The notes under the pieces: model-generated
Told to the model about the DNA's origin: nothing
The model's input: only the letters and a program-made list of their open reading frames with translations
Database searches by the model: none
Part shown: piece after piece, positions 16,515 to 28,711 of the stretch
How the letters are laid out: each line of letters begins with the position of its first letter
How positions within the stretch are numbered: the stretch's first letter is position 1
Assembly: GCA_002862545.1 (NCBI GenBank)
Contig: PKDJ01000144.1
Coordinates: 1 to 50,992, forward strand
Length of the DNA: 50,992 nucleotides
Origin: Pseudomonadota bacterium
Lineage (GTDB): Bacteria; Myxococcota_A; UBA796; GCA-2862545
Direction: 5' to 3'
Position numbers and translations under genes: made by a program

Positions 16515-18637
16515 ATGAACACTGTGCTGCTGGCGTTGGTTCTTGCCTGTGGACCTGCGGGGGACGGGGAGCGCTCCTCGGCGAAGGAGACGACGCCGAG
16601 CGACTCGACCCCCGAGACGCAGTCCCCCTCGACGAGCCCGACGACTCCGACCACCTCGTCATCGGGAACGACCGCGTCGACGGACTCGACCTCGAGTGAC
16701 CCGGGGGGGGCGACGACCTCGACCGAGCTGGGCACGCCCGCCACCACCCTCCAGATCTCGGAGGTCTGCGCCTGGAATCGCGGCGGACCGGGGGATCCTG
16801 ACGGGCGGCGCCGAGACTGGATCGAGCTGCACAACCCAGGCTCGGCCGCTGTCTCTCTGTCGGGACTCACCCTCACCGACGACCTCGACCAGCCCGACAA
16901 GCACGCGCTCGCCGCCGAGCTGGAGGTCCCGGCGGGGGGACACCTCGTGCTGTGGGCGGATGGCGATCCGGAGCGAGGGCCACACCACCTCGACTTCAAG
17001 CTCGACTCGGACGGAGAGCCGGTGGCGCTGTTCTTCGATGGAGCGCTCGTCGACGTGGTCGACGCGGGCTCGCTGCCGCCGGACCACAGTCTGGCACGCA
17101 CGGCCGAGGCCGACTGGCGCGTCTCGAGGGGCAGTCCCGGTGCCGCGGAGCCGGCGGTCGGGCAGAGCGGGCCGCCTGGACGCACGGACTGTGCTCCGGT
17201 CGTCACGGCCGCCGAGGCCTACCTCGTCGAGGGCGACACGGTCGTCTTCACGGTGGCCTGCGAGGGGCCCGACGCGCTGCAGGATCTGGACGTTCGGCTG
17301 CTCGGGGTGCCCGACCCTCACACCTTCGATCCCGTCACGGGTCGCCTGGAGTGGACTACCGGTCTTGCAGACGGCGGTCGGTACGATGTCGTCGTCGAGG
17401 TCAAGCCACCCGACGAGCCGGCGAAGCCCGAGACGGCCTGGGCCACCGTCTGGGTCGCGGATGCGATCGATGATCCGCTGAACGTGGCGCCGTTCCCGTC
17501 TCGGTACCAGGAGGAGTGGGGCGTTCCGGTCCTGCACGTCGAGCATGAGGGTGCGCTCTCCGAGAGCTACATCCCCATGGTCACGCACCTCTACGGGGTG
17601 CCCTGGTCCGGCACGATCAAGAAGCGAGGTGCTGCGAGCCTGTGGTACCCGAAGAACAACTACACCCTGGAGTTCGAGCCGGACCAGATCGACATGAGCG
17701 AGCTGGGGCTGCGTCGAAAGGACCACCTGGTCCTGATCAGCAACTTCGACGACAACAGCCACGCTCGGCAGAAGCTCACCTACGACACGTGGGCGGCGAT
17801 GGCGGACTTCTCGGGTGATCCGCGTCTCACGCCGTCCACGGCCTACGTGGTCGTGTACCTCGACGGTGCCTACAGCGGTCTGTACGTGGCGATCGACCAC
17901 ATCGACGACGAGTTCGTCCGTGAGCAAGGACTGGATCCGGCGTCCAACCTCTACAAGTCGGTGAACCACGACGCGAACTTCAGGCGGACCAACGCGGGCG
18001 GCTGGGAGAAGTGGACGCTGCATGACGGCTGGGAGAAGAAGGAGGGTCTCCCCATCGACGACTACTCGGACCTTGAGGCCCTGACCGCCTTCGTCGCGGA
18101 TGCCAGCCCCTACGACTTCGAGGCCGGCGCCGCCGCGTGGCTGGATGTCGAGGAGTACATGGACTGGTTCCTCCTCGTCCACCACCTCGCTGCGGATGAC
18201 TCAGCAGGAAAGAACGCCTATCTCGTGAATGATGGGGGCCTCTTCCGCTACGTCCCGTGGGACTTCAACCACGCGCTCGGTCAAGACTGGCAGACGCTGC
18301 GCGTAGATGCGTGGGCCTACAACGACTTTAGGTGGAACAATCAGATCTTCGCGCACCTCCAGGACCACCCGGTGCTCTCCATGGCGCTGTGGGCTCGGTA
18401 CGCCGAGCTGCGTGCTCCGGGCGGGCCGCTGTCCGCGGAGGCGATGGTGGCCGCGCTCGAGGACTACGACGCCGTGATTCAGCGCTCGGCGCAGCGTGAC
18501 TGGACCCACTGGGAGGAGGACTACCGCAGCTACGGTGGCTGGTCCTGGCGCAGCGACTTCCTCTCCGCTGCAGAGGAGCGAGCCTACCTGGAGGACTGGA
18601 TCGTCGAGCGCGCCACCTGGGCAGACGAGACCCACCC

Positions 18638-18641
<4 letters not shown>
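16515..18641 (+). CDS. Lamin-tail and CotH kinase domain lipoprotein
   Basis: 708 residues. A short signal peptide (MNTVLLALVLACG) ends in a lipobox Cys at 12. A Ser/Thr/Pro-rich linker follows (about 20-75), then a lamin-tail domain (about 78-200: ISEVCAWN...DWIELHNPG...LTDD). A linker domain at about 205-320 precedes a CotH domain (about 335-690) with SGTIKKRGAASLWYPKNNY at its start and YVPWDFNHALG near the catalytic Asp region. CotH proteins are atypical kinases known to phosphorylate spore-coat proteins; many bacterial homologues are secreted. Inference: a surface-anchored protein kinase or a structural protein derived from one. Its stop overlaps the next gene by ATGA. Confidence 0.9.
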
Positions 18642-19815
<1,174 letters not shown>

Positions 19816-19819
<4 letters not shown>

Positions 19820-19832
19820 GCCCCCGGAGGGG

Positions 19833-19836
<4 letters not shown>
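19816..19836. terminator. Bidirectional hairpin containing both convergent stop codons
   Basis: CTGA-G-CCCC, loop CGGA, GGGG-TCAG: an 8-bp stem with one bulged G. The plus gene's TGA (19817-19819) and the minus gene's TGA (19833-19835) are in the two outer arms. It can form in both transcripts. Confidence 0.5.
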
Positions 19837-21152
<1,316 letters not shown>

Positions 21153-21324
21153 CAGGGCCTCCGAGAGGACGAGACGGTACCACGGACCTCGAGGCGCAGT
21201 CGGTGTCGTGAGCGCAGTCCTGTGCGACGAAGCCACACCTTGATCGGATGTCGAGGGCTCGACGTCCGCGGGTGACGCCAGCGGAGTGCAGCCACTGGCG
21301 AACAACAGAGCCGCAGGCCCGGCC

Positions 21325-22947
21325 TCAGCCCAGGAAGGGGTAGCGCCAGCCCCTCGGGGCGTCGAAGGTCTCCTTGATGGCGCGAGGGCTCGTCCACCGG
21401 AGGAGGTTCAGGGCGCTGCCGGCCTTGTCGTTGGTGCCCGAGGCGCGGCCTCCACCGAACGGCTGCTGGCCGACGACTGCGCCGGTCGGCTTGTCGTTGA
21501 TGTAGAAGTTTCCGGCCGAGAACCGCAGTCGCTCCAGGGCCTGCTCGACTGCGTACCGATCGCGGGCCCAGACCGCCCCGGTGAGGGCGTAGGGCGACGT
21601 GCCGTCGACGAGGTCGAGGGTGCCTGCCCAGTCGTCGTCGTCGTAGACGTACGCTGCGACGATCGGACCGAAGATCTCCTCCCGCATCAGCCGGTGCTTC
21701 GGGTCGTCGACCCGGTAGAGGCTCGGCTGCACGAACCAGCCGCGGGAGCCGTCGGACGAGCCGCCGAAGAGGCACTCTGCGGAGCTGTTGCCGAGCTGCT
21801 GGTACTGCTCGTGCTTGCGGAAGGCCCGCTCGTCGATCACGGCGCCGATGAAGGTCGACCAGTCGCGCACGTCGCCGACCTTCATCTCGCCGACCATGGC
21901 GGTCACCCGCTCCGAGACCTCGCCCCAGAGGCTGCGCGGCACGTAGATGCGGCTGGCGGCCGAGCACTTCTGGCCCTGGAACTCGAAGCCTCCACGAGCA
22001 ATAGCGACGGCGAGCTGCTCGGCATCCGCGCTCGCGTGGGCGACGATGAAGTCCTTGCCGCCCGTCTCACCGACGAGGCGCGGGTAGGCCCGGTAGCGGG
22101 AGAGGTTGTTGCCGACGGTGGCCCACAGGTGCTGGAAGGTGGGGGTCGAGCCCGTGAAGTGAATGCCTGCGAGCTCGGGGCGGGCGAGGATGGGATCACC
22201 CACGTCGGCACCGTGACCATGCACGAGGTTGATGACACCCGCGGGGAAGCCCGCAGCCTCCAGCAGCTCGAAGCCTCGCCAGCAGGCCAGCGAGCTGGTC
22301 AGCGAGGGCTTCCACACCACCGTGTTGCCCATCAGCGCCGGTGCGGTCGGCAGGTTGAGCGCAATGGACGTGAAGTTGAAGGGCGAGATCGCGAACACGA
22401 AGCCATCGAGCGGCCGATGGTCCAGGCGGTTCCACACGCCTGGCGGGCTCACAGGCGGCTGCTCCTCCAGGATCTGCTCGCCGTACTTGGCGTTGAAGTT
22501 CCAGAAGTCGATGAGCTCGCAGGAGGCGTCGATCTCGGCCTGGTGAGAGGTCTTCGCCTGGCCGAGCATGGTCGCGGCGTTGAGGGTCGCGCGCCAGCCG
22601 CCGCGCAGCAAGGTCGCGGCCCGCAGGAGAATCGCCGCACGCTGGTGGTAGGGCAGCGCCGCCCAGTCGGCTCGTGCGGCCTCGGCCGCATCGGCGGCGC
22701 GGGCGACCTCGGTCGGACCGGCGAGGTGAACGTTCGCGAGGACGTGCCCGTGGTCGCAGGGCATGGTCACGGCGACCGTGTTGCCGGTGAACACGCGCTC
22801 GCCGCCGATCACACACGGAATCTCCACGACCTCGCCGGCGGCAGCAGTAACGGCGGCGGAGAGCGTGGCGCGCTCGGCCGAGCCCGGTGCGTAGCCCTTG
22901 ACCGGTTCGTTGGACGGCGAAGGGATACGGAAAGACCCTGCGGACAT
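21325..22947 (-). CDS. pruA: L-glutamate gamma-semialdehyde (P5C) dehydrogenase, ALDH4 type
   Basis: 540 residues, the length of monofunctional ALDH4A1-type enzymes rather than the PutA fusion. It oxidises P5C/glutamate semialdehyde to glutamate with NAD in proline breakdown. Visible motifs: the opening FRIPSPSNEPVKGYAPGS, FAISPFNFTSIALNLP, the catalytic Glu in VGETGGKDF, the catalytic Cys in FQGQKCSAASR, EEIFGPIV, and QPFGGGRASGTNDKAG near the end. No proline dehydrogenase gene is in the window. The ATG has AGGAG six bases upstream, and the start lies only 11 bases from the divergent ASST-like start. Confidence 0.95.
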   Translation of the reverse strand: MSAGSFRIPSPSNEPVKGYAPGSAERATLSAAVTAAAGEVVEIPCVIGGERVFTGNTVAVTMPCDHGHVLANVHLAGPTEVARAADAAEAARADWAALPYHQRAAILLRAATLLRGGWRATLNAATMLGQAKTSHQAEIDASCELIDFWNFNAKYGEQILEEQPPVSPPGVWNRLDHRPLDGFVFAISPFNFTSIALNLPTAPALMGNTVVWKPSLTSSLACWRGFELLEAAGFPAGVINLVHGHGADVGDPILARPELAGIHFTGSTPTFQHLWATVGNNLSRYRAYPRLVGETGGKDFIVAHASADAEQLAVAIARGGFEFQGQKCSAASRIYVPRSLWGEVSERVTAMVGEMKVGDVRDWSTFIGAVIDERAFRKHEQYQQLGNSSAECLFGGSSDGSRGWFVQPSLYRVDDPKHRLMREEIFGPIVAAYVYDDDDWAGTLDLVDGTSPYALTGAVWARDRYAVEQALERLRFSAGNFYINDKPTGAVVGQQPFGGGRASGTNDKAGSALNLLRWTSPRAIKETFDAPRGWRYPFLG

Positions 22948-22958
22948 GGAGACTCCTC
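22948..22958. promoter_or_regulatory. Back-to-back ribosome-binding sites of two divergent genes
   Basis: The 11 bases between the two start codons read GGAGACTCCTC. The plus strand gives GGAG seven bases before the TTG at 22959; the minus strand gives AGGAG before the ATG at 22947. One short inverted repeat therefore serves both starts, and the promoters must lie inside the opposite coding regions. Confidence 0.6.
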
Positions 22959-24308
22959 TTGAACGGACGGCCCTGTATCCTGGCCATCATGGCATCAGTG
23001 GCCTGTGCTGGAAGTCCGACGCCCAAGCCTGTGTCCATGACCTCCACGACCTCCACGGCTCCTGCCGTCGACACGGCGACCGACGTGAGCTGTCAGCGAG
23101 CCGACAATCCTCTGCGCCTGCAGTGTGACGGCCCGCCCGGAGCCTGGGTGGTGGCCGATGGCAGGGAGTGGCCGGTGGTCGACGGGTTCGCGACGGTGAC
23201 CCTGCTTCCTCCCCGGACGGAGATCGAATGGACGATTCATGCACCCGAGGGAGTCCTGGCAGAGGGGACGACCAAGACGGGTCGTCTCCCAGCCCTCGTG
23301 GACGTGGAGCTGTCGGGCTCGCTGCCGGGTGTCGGGCTGCTCGGGCTGCCCATCGACTGCGGCACGCTGCTGGCTGCGCTGGTGTTGGTGGTCGATCCGG
23401 TCGCACCCGAGGTGCTCTGGTACGAGGACCTTGCCGGAGACGAGGGCCTCCGGCAGACGGTGATTGGCGCGACCTGGGTCGGCACGGACGTGTGGGCCAT
23501 CGTCGGCAGAGAATCTGTGGTGGGTGTCAGCCTCGATGGGGTCGTGCTCGGGCGCTTTGAACATCCGGCCGGCCTGCCGCTCCACCACGATCTGGTGTGG
23601 CGTGACGACCGCCTCTTCTCCTTGGACGCCGAGGTGGATCCCACCGCGCCCGAGCGATGGGTCACGGACGGAATCGTCGATCTGACCTCCGCCGAGCGCA
23701 CGTGGGCCCTGCGCGATCACGTGTCACCCGCCGGGGGCGACGTCCTGCCGGGCGGCTACTGGGAGTCGGCCTTCGGGCCCGGAGCCATCGACTGGTCCCA
23801 CGCGAACACCCTGGCTGCCGACGGGGATGGCTGGCTCGTCTCCTTCAGACACCTCGACGCGATCGCTCGTCTCGACGCCGATGGGGGCATCGACTGGGTG
23901 CTGGGGGCTCCGGACAGCCCACTCGGCAGCGACTTCACGTGGGCTACCGAGGTGCCGGGAGCAGCGCTCGACCTGCGCGGACAGCACCATGCTACGCGCT
24001 TGCCGGACGGGAGCATCGGCGTGTTCGACAACCGCGTGAGCTCAAGCTCACGGGTCCTGAAGATCCGCCTCGATGGAGACACGGCGACGATCACCGACGT
24101 GTGGACGCTCGACCGCACGTGTCTGGTGCAGGGTGGGGCCTACTGGCTCGACGACGGAGGTGTTGTCGCCACCTGCTCCTCGGACGGACTCATCGTGGCG
24201 TTCGATGCGGATGGAAGCGAGCGCGGACGGCTCTCGGTGTCATGCTCTCTCACGGAGCGACCTGCTCGCGGTCTCATTCGGGCCACACCCCTCTCGGGTC
24301 TTCCGTAG
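22959..24308 (+). CDS. Arylsulfotransferase (ASST)-like lipoprotein, copy 1
   Basis: 449 residues from a TTG start. The start was chosen because GGAG lies 7 bases upstream and because it gives a workable lipoprotein signal (MNGRPCILAIMASVAC); the ATG at 22989 would leave too short a signal. A Ser/Thr/Pro linker follows, then a beta-propeller. ASST landmarks are present: HHDLVW (His209/210), DWSHANTL (His281, Asn283), SFRHLDAI (Arg297), QHHATRLPDG (His343/344) and FDN. In E. coli ASST the equivalent residues form the PAPS-independent sulfuryl-transfer site with a catalytic His. This copy keeps the full set. It would sulfate phenolic acceptors, or something unrelated, outside the inner membrane. 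A second copy lies at 36463-37779. Confidence 0.82.
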   Translation: MNGRPCILAIMASVACAGSPTPKPVSMTSTTSTAPAVDTATDVSCQRADNPLRLQCDGPPGAWVVADGREWPVVDGFATVTLLPPRTEIEWTIHAPEGVLAEGTTKTGRLPALVDVELSGSLPGVGLLGLPIDCGTLLAALVLVVDPVAPEVLWYEDLAGDEGLRQTVIGATWVGTDVWAIVGRESVVGVSLDGVVLGRFEHPAGLPLHHDLVWRDDRLFSLDAEVDPTAPERWVTDGIVDLTSAERTWALRDHVSPAGGDVLPGGYWESAFGPGAIDWSHANTLAADGDGWLVSFRHLDAIARLDADGGIDWVLGAPDSPLGSDFTWATEVPGAALDLRGQHHATRLPDGSIGVFDNRVSSSSRVLKIRLDGDTATITDVWTLDRTCLVQGGAYWLDDGGVVATCSSDGLIVAFDADGSERGRLSVSCSLTERPARGLIRATPLSGLP

Positions 24309-24341
24309 GCGGCGCGCCCTCACCTGCTAGGATGCGAGCTC

Positions 24342-24944
24342 GTGGAGGTGTGGGTGGAACCCGCATCAGTGTTCGTCGTCGCCATCGCTCTGTTGGTCAC
24401 CGCTGCGGCGGCCTTCGTCGTGTTCATCTCGGCGTGCCTCGCAGCTTGGTGGTTCCTGGGTCGAGGCTCTCGCAAGACAGATGCCCCGGCTGGCCTCTCG
24501 GCGGTCGTCGAGGTCGAGGAGACCTCGGCATTCGCCATCCCGCCTCGACCGGACGCACCGGCTGCTGATGCCGAGGAGGAGCCGGCGTCGACGAGTGCTG
24601 CCGAGCCCCCCCCAACTCCCCTGAGTGCTGACTTCGGAGACCTCGACGAGGCCGGTGATCTCGATACTGAAGATGTGGCGCCCACGGTCAGGCTGCAGCG
24701 TCCTGCGGTGCCGACACCCGCCGAGAGCACGAGCGCCGACGACAGCAAGCGTCCTCCTCCACTCCCAGTCCACTGGACGGACGAGGTCGGGGATGACGAG
24801 GCGGTCCCGACTGAGCTGTTTCAGGTGGGCATGAAGAGCGGTGATCAGCAGGCGATCGAGGCGGATGCCACTGAGGTCTTCGACGCCCATCAACACGAGG
24901 CGTTCGTCATCGACGACTTCTCGGAAGGCCCCCGGAGGAGCTGA
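24342..24944 (+). CDS. TM-anchored acidic, Pro-rich protein of unknown function
   Basis: 200 residues. One TM helix (about 8-38) with a short outer N-terminus, then a cytoplasmic tail rich in Glu, Asp, Pro and Ala. The tail contains the near-repeated motifs VPTELFQV and DATEVFDA, plus EDVAPTVRL, which resemble TE-rich phosphothreonine sites recognised by FHA domains. This resemblance is an inference. GTG start with AGGA upstream; the stop directly abuts the next GTG (TGAGTG), so it is coupled to the carboxyltransferase gene, though no functional link is evident. Confidence 0.65.
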   Translation: MEVWVEPASVFVVAIALLVTAAAAFVVFISACLAAWWFLGRGSRKTDAPAGLSAVVEVEETSAFAIPPRPDAPAADAEEEPASTSAAEPPPTPLSADFGDLDEAGDLDTEDVAPTVRLQRPAVPTPAESTSADDSKRPPPLPVHWTDEVGDDEAVPTELFQVGMKSGDQQAIEADATEVFDAHQHEAFVIDDFSEGPRRS

Positions 24945-26534
24945 GTGCGGCCCCTGACATCCCGTGTCGACACCCGATCGTCCAACTTTGCTCGCAACCG
25001 CGAGGCGAACCTGGCTGGAGTGGCCCGCCTCGCGAAGGCCCTCGCGAAGGCGCGTGGCGGAGGCGGAGCGAGGTACGTCCAGCGCCACATCGATCGAGGC
25101 CGCTTGCTGCCGCGCGACCGAGTCGGGCGCCTTCTCGATCGAGACAGTCCCTTCCTCGAGGTGTGCCCGCTGGCCGGGATGCACGAGGGCGGCATCGTGC
25201 CGGGCGGCTCCATGATCGCCGGCATCGGGGTGGTCTCGGGTGTGCGCTGCCTGATCACGGCGTCCGATGCCACGGTGCAGGGTGGGGCGATCAACACTTG
25301 GGGCGTCCAGCGCTCGGCTCGGGTCGCACAGATCGCTCTCGAGAACCGTCTTCCGACAGTCAACTTGATCGAGTCAGCGGGCGCAGACCTGCCCAACCAG
25401 GCCGAGATCTTCGTGCCTGGCGGGTCGGGCTTCCGCTCGATCACCCGGCGGTCGGCCGAGAAGCTGCCTACCGTGAGTCTCGTGTTCGGCTCGTGTACCG
25501 CGGGGGGCGCCTACATCCCGGGGATGTCGGACTACACGGTGATGGTCAAGGAACAGGCCGCCATGTACCTGGCTGGCCCTCCCTTGGTGAAGATGGCCCT
25601 TGGCGAGGTGGTCGACGACGAGACGCTCGGTGGAGCCGATCTGCACAGCCGCACCAGCGGCGTCAGCGATCACCTGGCCATCGACGAGGTCGATGCTCTT
25701 CGGATTGGCCGCGAGATCATGGCCAACCTCGGCTGGCAGTCCGCGCGCGTTCCGGGTGGCGACGAGCCGGCCTACGATCCCGAGGAACTCCTCGGCATCG
25801 CATCGTCTGACGTCAAGGTGCCGTTCGACTGTCGTGAGGTGATCGCGCGCGTGGTCGATGGCAGCCGGTTCCACGAGTTCAAGCCCCTGTATGGCTCCAC
25901 CCTGGTCACGGGCTGGGCCGAGATCGGTGGCTTCCGGGTCGGGATCCTGGCAAACAACGGTGTGCTGCATGCTGACAGCGCGGGCAAGGGCGCTCAGTTC
26001 ATCCACCTGTGCAACCAGTCCGACACCCCGCTGCTCTTCCTGCAGAACATCACGGGGTTCATGGTCGGCCAGAGCGCGGAGGCCCAGGGGATCATCCGTG
26101 CTGGTTCGAAGCTGATCAACGCGGTTTCGAACAGCACGGTGCCCGCCATCACCGTCATGATCGGTGGCTCCTATGGGGCCGGTAACTACGCGATGATGGG
26201 GCGCGCCTATGAGCCACGCTTCCTGTTCACGTGGCCGAACCACCGGATCGCGGTGATGGGCCCGGAGCAGCTGGCGGGAGTGCTGGAGATCGTCAAGCGG
26301 GACAGTGCAGCCCGTAAGGGAAAGCCGGTCGACGAGAATCAGCTCGCGATGCTGAAGCAGATGCTCGTCGGCAAGGTGGAGCACGAGTCGACCTGCTGGT
26401 CGGCCACCGGCCGCCTGTGGGACGACGGTGTGATCGATCCCCGCGACACGCGGACTGTGCTCATCCAGGCACTCGCCACGGTGCATGAGGCTCCAGTCAC
26501 GGGGACCATGCGCTGGGGCACCTTCAGGCACTAG
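24945..26534 (+). CDS. Acyl-CoA carboxylase carboxyltransferase (beta) subunit
   Basis: 529 residues, usual for the methylcrotonyl/geranyl/propionyl-CoA carboxylase beta group. N- and C-terminal crotonase-like halves are clear: [29 protein letters not shown] (first oxyanion site), then [36 protein letters not shown] and [10 protein letters not shown]. These features are closest to methylcrotonoyl-CoA carboxylase beta (leucine breakdown). It transfers carboxyl from carboxybiotin to acyl-CoA. No biotin carboxylase/carrier partner is encoded nearby, so its alpha subunit must lie elsewhere. GTG start immediately follows the upstream stop. Confidence 0.92.
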   Translation: MRPLTSRVDTRSSNFARNREANLAGVARLAKALAKARGGGGARYVQRHIDRGRLLPRDRVGRLLDRDSPFLEVCPLAGMHEGGIVPGGSMIAGIGVVSGVRCLITASDATVQGGAINTWGVQRSARVAQIALENRLPTVNLIESAGADLPNQAEIFVPGGSGFRSITRRSAEKLPTVSLVFGSCTAGGAYIPGMSDYTVMVKEQAAMYLAGPPLVKMALGEVVDDETLGGADLHSRTSGVSDHLAIDEVDALRIGREIMANLGWQSARVPGGDEPAYDPEELLGIASSDVKVPFDCREVIARVVDGSRFHEFKPLYGSTLVTGWAEIGGFRVGILANNGVLHADSAGKGAQFIHLCNQSDTPLLFLQNITGFMVGQSAEAQGIIRAGSKLINAVSNSTVPAITVMIGGSYGAGNYAMMGRAYEPRFLFTWPNHRIAVMGPEQLAGVLEIVKRDSAARKGKPVDENQLAMLKQMLVGKVEHESTCWSATGRLWDDGVIDPRDTRTVLIQALATVHEAPVTGTMRWGTFRH

Positions 26535-26535
26535 C

Positions 26536-26560
26536 GCGAGGCCGGTCGTCGGAGCCTCGC
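26536..26560 (+). terminator. Terminator-like hairpin after the carboxyltransferase gene
   Basis: GCGAGGC (26536-26542), 11-base loop, GCCTCGC (26554-26560), starting two bases after the TAG at 26532-26534. It is a perfect 7-bp stem without a T-run, in the 61-base gap before the transporter gene. Confidence 0.45.
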
Positions 26561-26595
26561 CAGCCGGGGTAGGGCCAACCTGCTAGACGGCAGCT

Positions 26596-27429
26596 GTGGA
26601 CACCTCCCTGCAGCTGTTGATCGGCGGGTTCGCCGTCACCGTCATGCTCTCGGTCGGGCTCGACCTCCCCGTGAAGGAGGTACGCGCTGTCGGGCGTCGC
26701 CCCTACGCCATTCTCGGTGGGCTACTCCTCAACTACGTGCTCACGCCACTGTGGATCGTGGCTCTCGTGACGGCCGCTCCGGTGGAGCCTGCCGCAGCCA
26801 CTGGCCTCCTGCTCTGTGCAGCGGCTCCCGGCGGACCAGTAGGAGCGTTCTTCACGCAGAGCGCGCGGGGTGCACTCGGGGTCGCGGTCGCGCTCGTCGT
26901 CCTCATGAACCTGCTCAATCCGCTGGTCACCACCACATGGATTGGTCTGCTCGGGCTGTCGACGGGCGAGGGGGGACTTGATCTGCTCGGCATTGCCCGA
27001 ACCATCGTCTTCTACCAGCTCATTCCTTTGGGTCTGGGTGTGTTTGCGCTGAACCGGTGGCCCGAGCGCTCGGCTGTGGTGCAGCCGTGGGTGGCGCGAC
27101 TGGCTCAGCTCTTCATGGTGCTGATGGCGGTCGGGTTCGTGGTGCTGAAGCCCGAGGTGATCCTCGAGGCTGGCCCCTGGCCTCTGGTCGTCGCGAGCCT
27201 GTCAGTGTTCGGAGCCCTCGGCATGGGCTGGGCGCTTGGACGGGGTGACCGGAAGCTCAGCACGGCACTCGCACTGACCGGTGGCGTCCGCAACATGTCC
27301 ATGGTGATGGTCACCGTCGCGGCGTGGTTCCCGGATCCGGCGACGCTGCTCGGGGCGATCTCTTACAGCGTCTCGATGTTCACCTGGTCCGCGCTTCTCG
27401 CCGAGGTCGTCAAGCGCCGGCAGCGCTGA
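26596..27429 (+). CDS. Bile acid:sodium symporter (BASS)-family transporter
   Basis: 277 residues with eight to nine hydrophobic helices. The AAPGGPVGAFFTQSARG segment (about 76-92) and GGVRNMSMVMV segment (about 232-242) correspond to the two crossing-helix regions of BASS proteins. Known members take up organic anions or 2-keto acids with sodium. Substrate unknown. GTG start; its 3' end overlaps the convergent CAT-like gene by 20 bases. Confidence 0.82.
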   Translation: MDTSLQLLIGGFAVTVMLSVGLDLPVKEVRAVGRRPYAILGGLLLNYVLTPLWIVALVTAAPVEPAAATGLLLCAAAPGGPVGAFFTQSARGALGVAVALVVLMNLLNPLVTTTWIGLLGLSTGEGGLDLLGIARTIVFYQLIPLGLGVFALNRWPERSAVVQPWVARLAQLFMVLMAVGFVVLKPEVILEAGPWPLVVASLSVFGALGMGWALGRGDRKLSTALALTGGVRNMSMVMVTVAAWFPDPATLLGAISYSVSMFTWSALLAEVVKRRQR

Positions 27430-28054
27430 TCGGATCGGCGGCGATGGTCTCCAGGGCGGCGTAGAAGCGCGCTGCGTGGACGCCGTCGACGAGCGCGTGA
27501 TGGGCGGTGAGGGCTACGGAGACATCGGCCTCGGCACCGCTGCTACGGACCCGCCCCCAAGCGAGTCGGGGCACGGTGTCACGCGGGTCGCCATGGAAGG
27601 GATGCACGAGCATGGTGACGTCGAGCCAGGGGAGGCTGGTGAGGTAGAGCCGATCGTCTTCTTCGGGCGCCGCCATCACGAAGTCGCCGTCACGGCGTCG
27701 CTCGACGGCAGCAGCAGACGCGTCGAGGAAGGCGCGGAGATCAGGACTCCAGGTCACTGGGCAGCCGGTGAAGGTTCCATCTTGACGAAGGATGGTGAAC
27801 GCAGGGTGCACGGCGTCATGCTCGACCACACCCTCGCCACGGATGCGCTGCCGCAGCTCGGGCACGCGGTTGGCAGCGGTCGCGACCGCCCACACGAGGG
27901 TGCGTGCGACCGAGGCTTGCTCCGCACGAGCCCAGCGGATCAAGCCGCCGACCTGAACCCGGGCCGCGATGTGGAACCAGGGCACCTGGTAGGAGCGAAA
28001 CAAGTCGAAGTGGGGGCGCCTCGGCCAGGACTCCAGGTCGATCCACCGCATCAT
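27410..28054 (-). CDS. Chloramphenicol acetyltransferase-family acyltransferase
   Basis: 214 residues, the size of CatA subunits. The start WPRRPHFDLFRSYQVPWF matches the WxRxxHFxxFxxxxxPxF opening of the family, and HHALVDGVHAARF near the C-terminus carries the catalytic His and structural Asp-Gly. Known CATs are trimers that acetylate chloramphenicol with acetyl-CoA; chromosomal relatives often act on other hydroxyl compounds. A resistance role cannot be claimed from sequence. It overlaps the HAD gene stop (ATGA), so both are translated from one message. Confidence 0.88.
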   Translation of the reverse strand: MMRWIDLESWPRRPHFDLFRSYQVPWFHIAARVQVGGLIRWARAEQASVARTLVWAVATAANRVPELRQRIRGEGVVEHDAVHPAFTILRQDGTFTGCPVTWSPDLRAFLDASAAAVERRRDGDFVMAAPEEDDRLYLTSLPWLDVTMLVHPFHGDPRDTVPRLAWGRVRSSGAEADVSVALTAHHALVDGVHAARFYAALETIAADPISAAGA

Positions 28055-28638
28055 GCACTCCGAAAGGGGCGGAAGGTCGGCTCGTCGGCGAGAGCGAGCA
28101 GCTCGCGATCACCGCTCGAGTCGCCGTAGGCAGAGATGGGGCGGTGGGCCTCGGGGTCGAGCAGCTCTCGCACGCGTGCGACCTTCTGGGGGCCGTTGCA
28201 GTTCGGTGAGGCGAGCGCACCGGTGAAGCGGCCGTCTCGCCACTCGGGCTCGGTACAGAGCAGCTCCAGGCCGTGGCGGTCGCACCAGGCCTGCAGCCAG
28301 AGTCGCATCGAGGCGCTCACGATCACGACGCGGTGTCCCTGGTCCTTGTGCCAGCTCACCCGCTCGAGGGCGCCTGGCCGCAGCAGCAGCTCGAGCTCGT
28401 CGGCGAAGGAGACTCCGGCGGCATCCAGCTCGTCCTTGGTGCGTCCTCGAACGAAGTGCCCCACGAGCATGGCCTTGGCTGGGCCTGCGCCGATCACGCC
28501 CAGCTTGTGAAGTGCGAGCATCGGAGACAGCCAGAGCATCCCGAGGACGAACCGAGGGGTGCCCACCACGTGTCGCAGATACGCGAACATGGTGTCGGCT
28601 CGGGTGAGCGTCCCGTCTAGGTCGAACAGGGCCAGCAT
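28051..28638 (-). CDS. HAD-IB family phosphatase
   Basis: 195 residues. Motif I FDLDGTLTRAD (catalytic Asp5 and Asp7), motif II IVSASMRLWL, and motif IV YGDSSGDRELL are intact, with a helical cap inserted after motif I as in SerB and related phosphatases. It hydrolyses a small phosphomonoester in the cytoplasm; lysophosphatidate or phosphoserine are examples from relatives. GGAG lies upstream of the ATG. First of an overlapping pair with the CAT-like gene. Confidence 0.88.
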   Translation of the reverse strand: MLALFDLDGTLTRADTMFAYLRHVVGTPRFVLGMLWLSPMLALHKLGVIGAGPAKAMLVGHFVRGRTKDELDAAGVSFADELELLLRPGALERVSWHKDQGHRVVIVSASMRLWLQAWCDRHGLELLCTEPEWRDGRFTGALASPNCNGPQKVARVRELLDPEAHRPISAYGDSSGDRELLALADEPTFRPFRSA

Positions 28639-28711
28639 TCGCGTCGCTCCAGCGCTTGCGAGGACCTATCCTCGCGGTGCTGGCCGAGGCGACTCGAGTG
28701 AGACGAGGGGC

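Noticed and set aside
21153-21305. Longer N-terminus for the fibrinogen-like lipoprotein
   Set aside because: The ATG at 21152 has GGAGG five bases upstream and starts a standard lipoprotein signal; the extension is low-complexity.
27410-28054. Calling the CAT-like gene an antibiotic-resistance gene
   Set aside because: The catalytic His motif is present, but no mobile context or close match can be shown; many chromosomal members act on other substrates.
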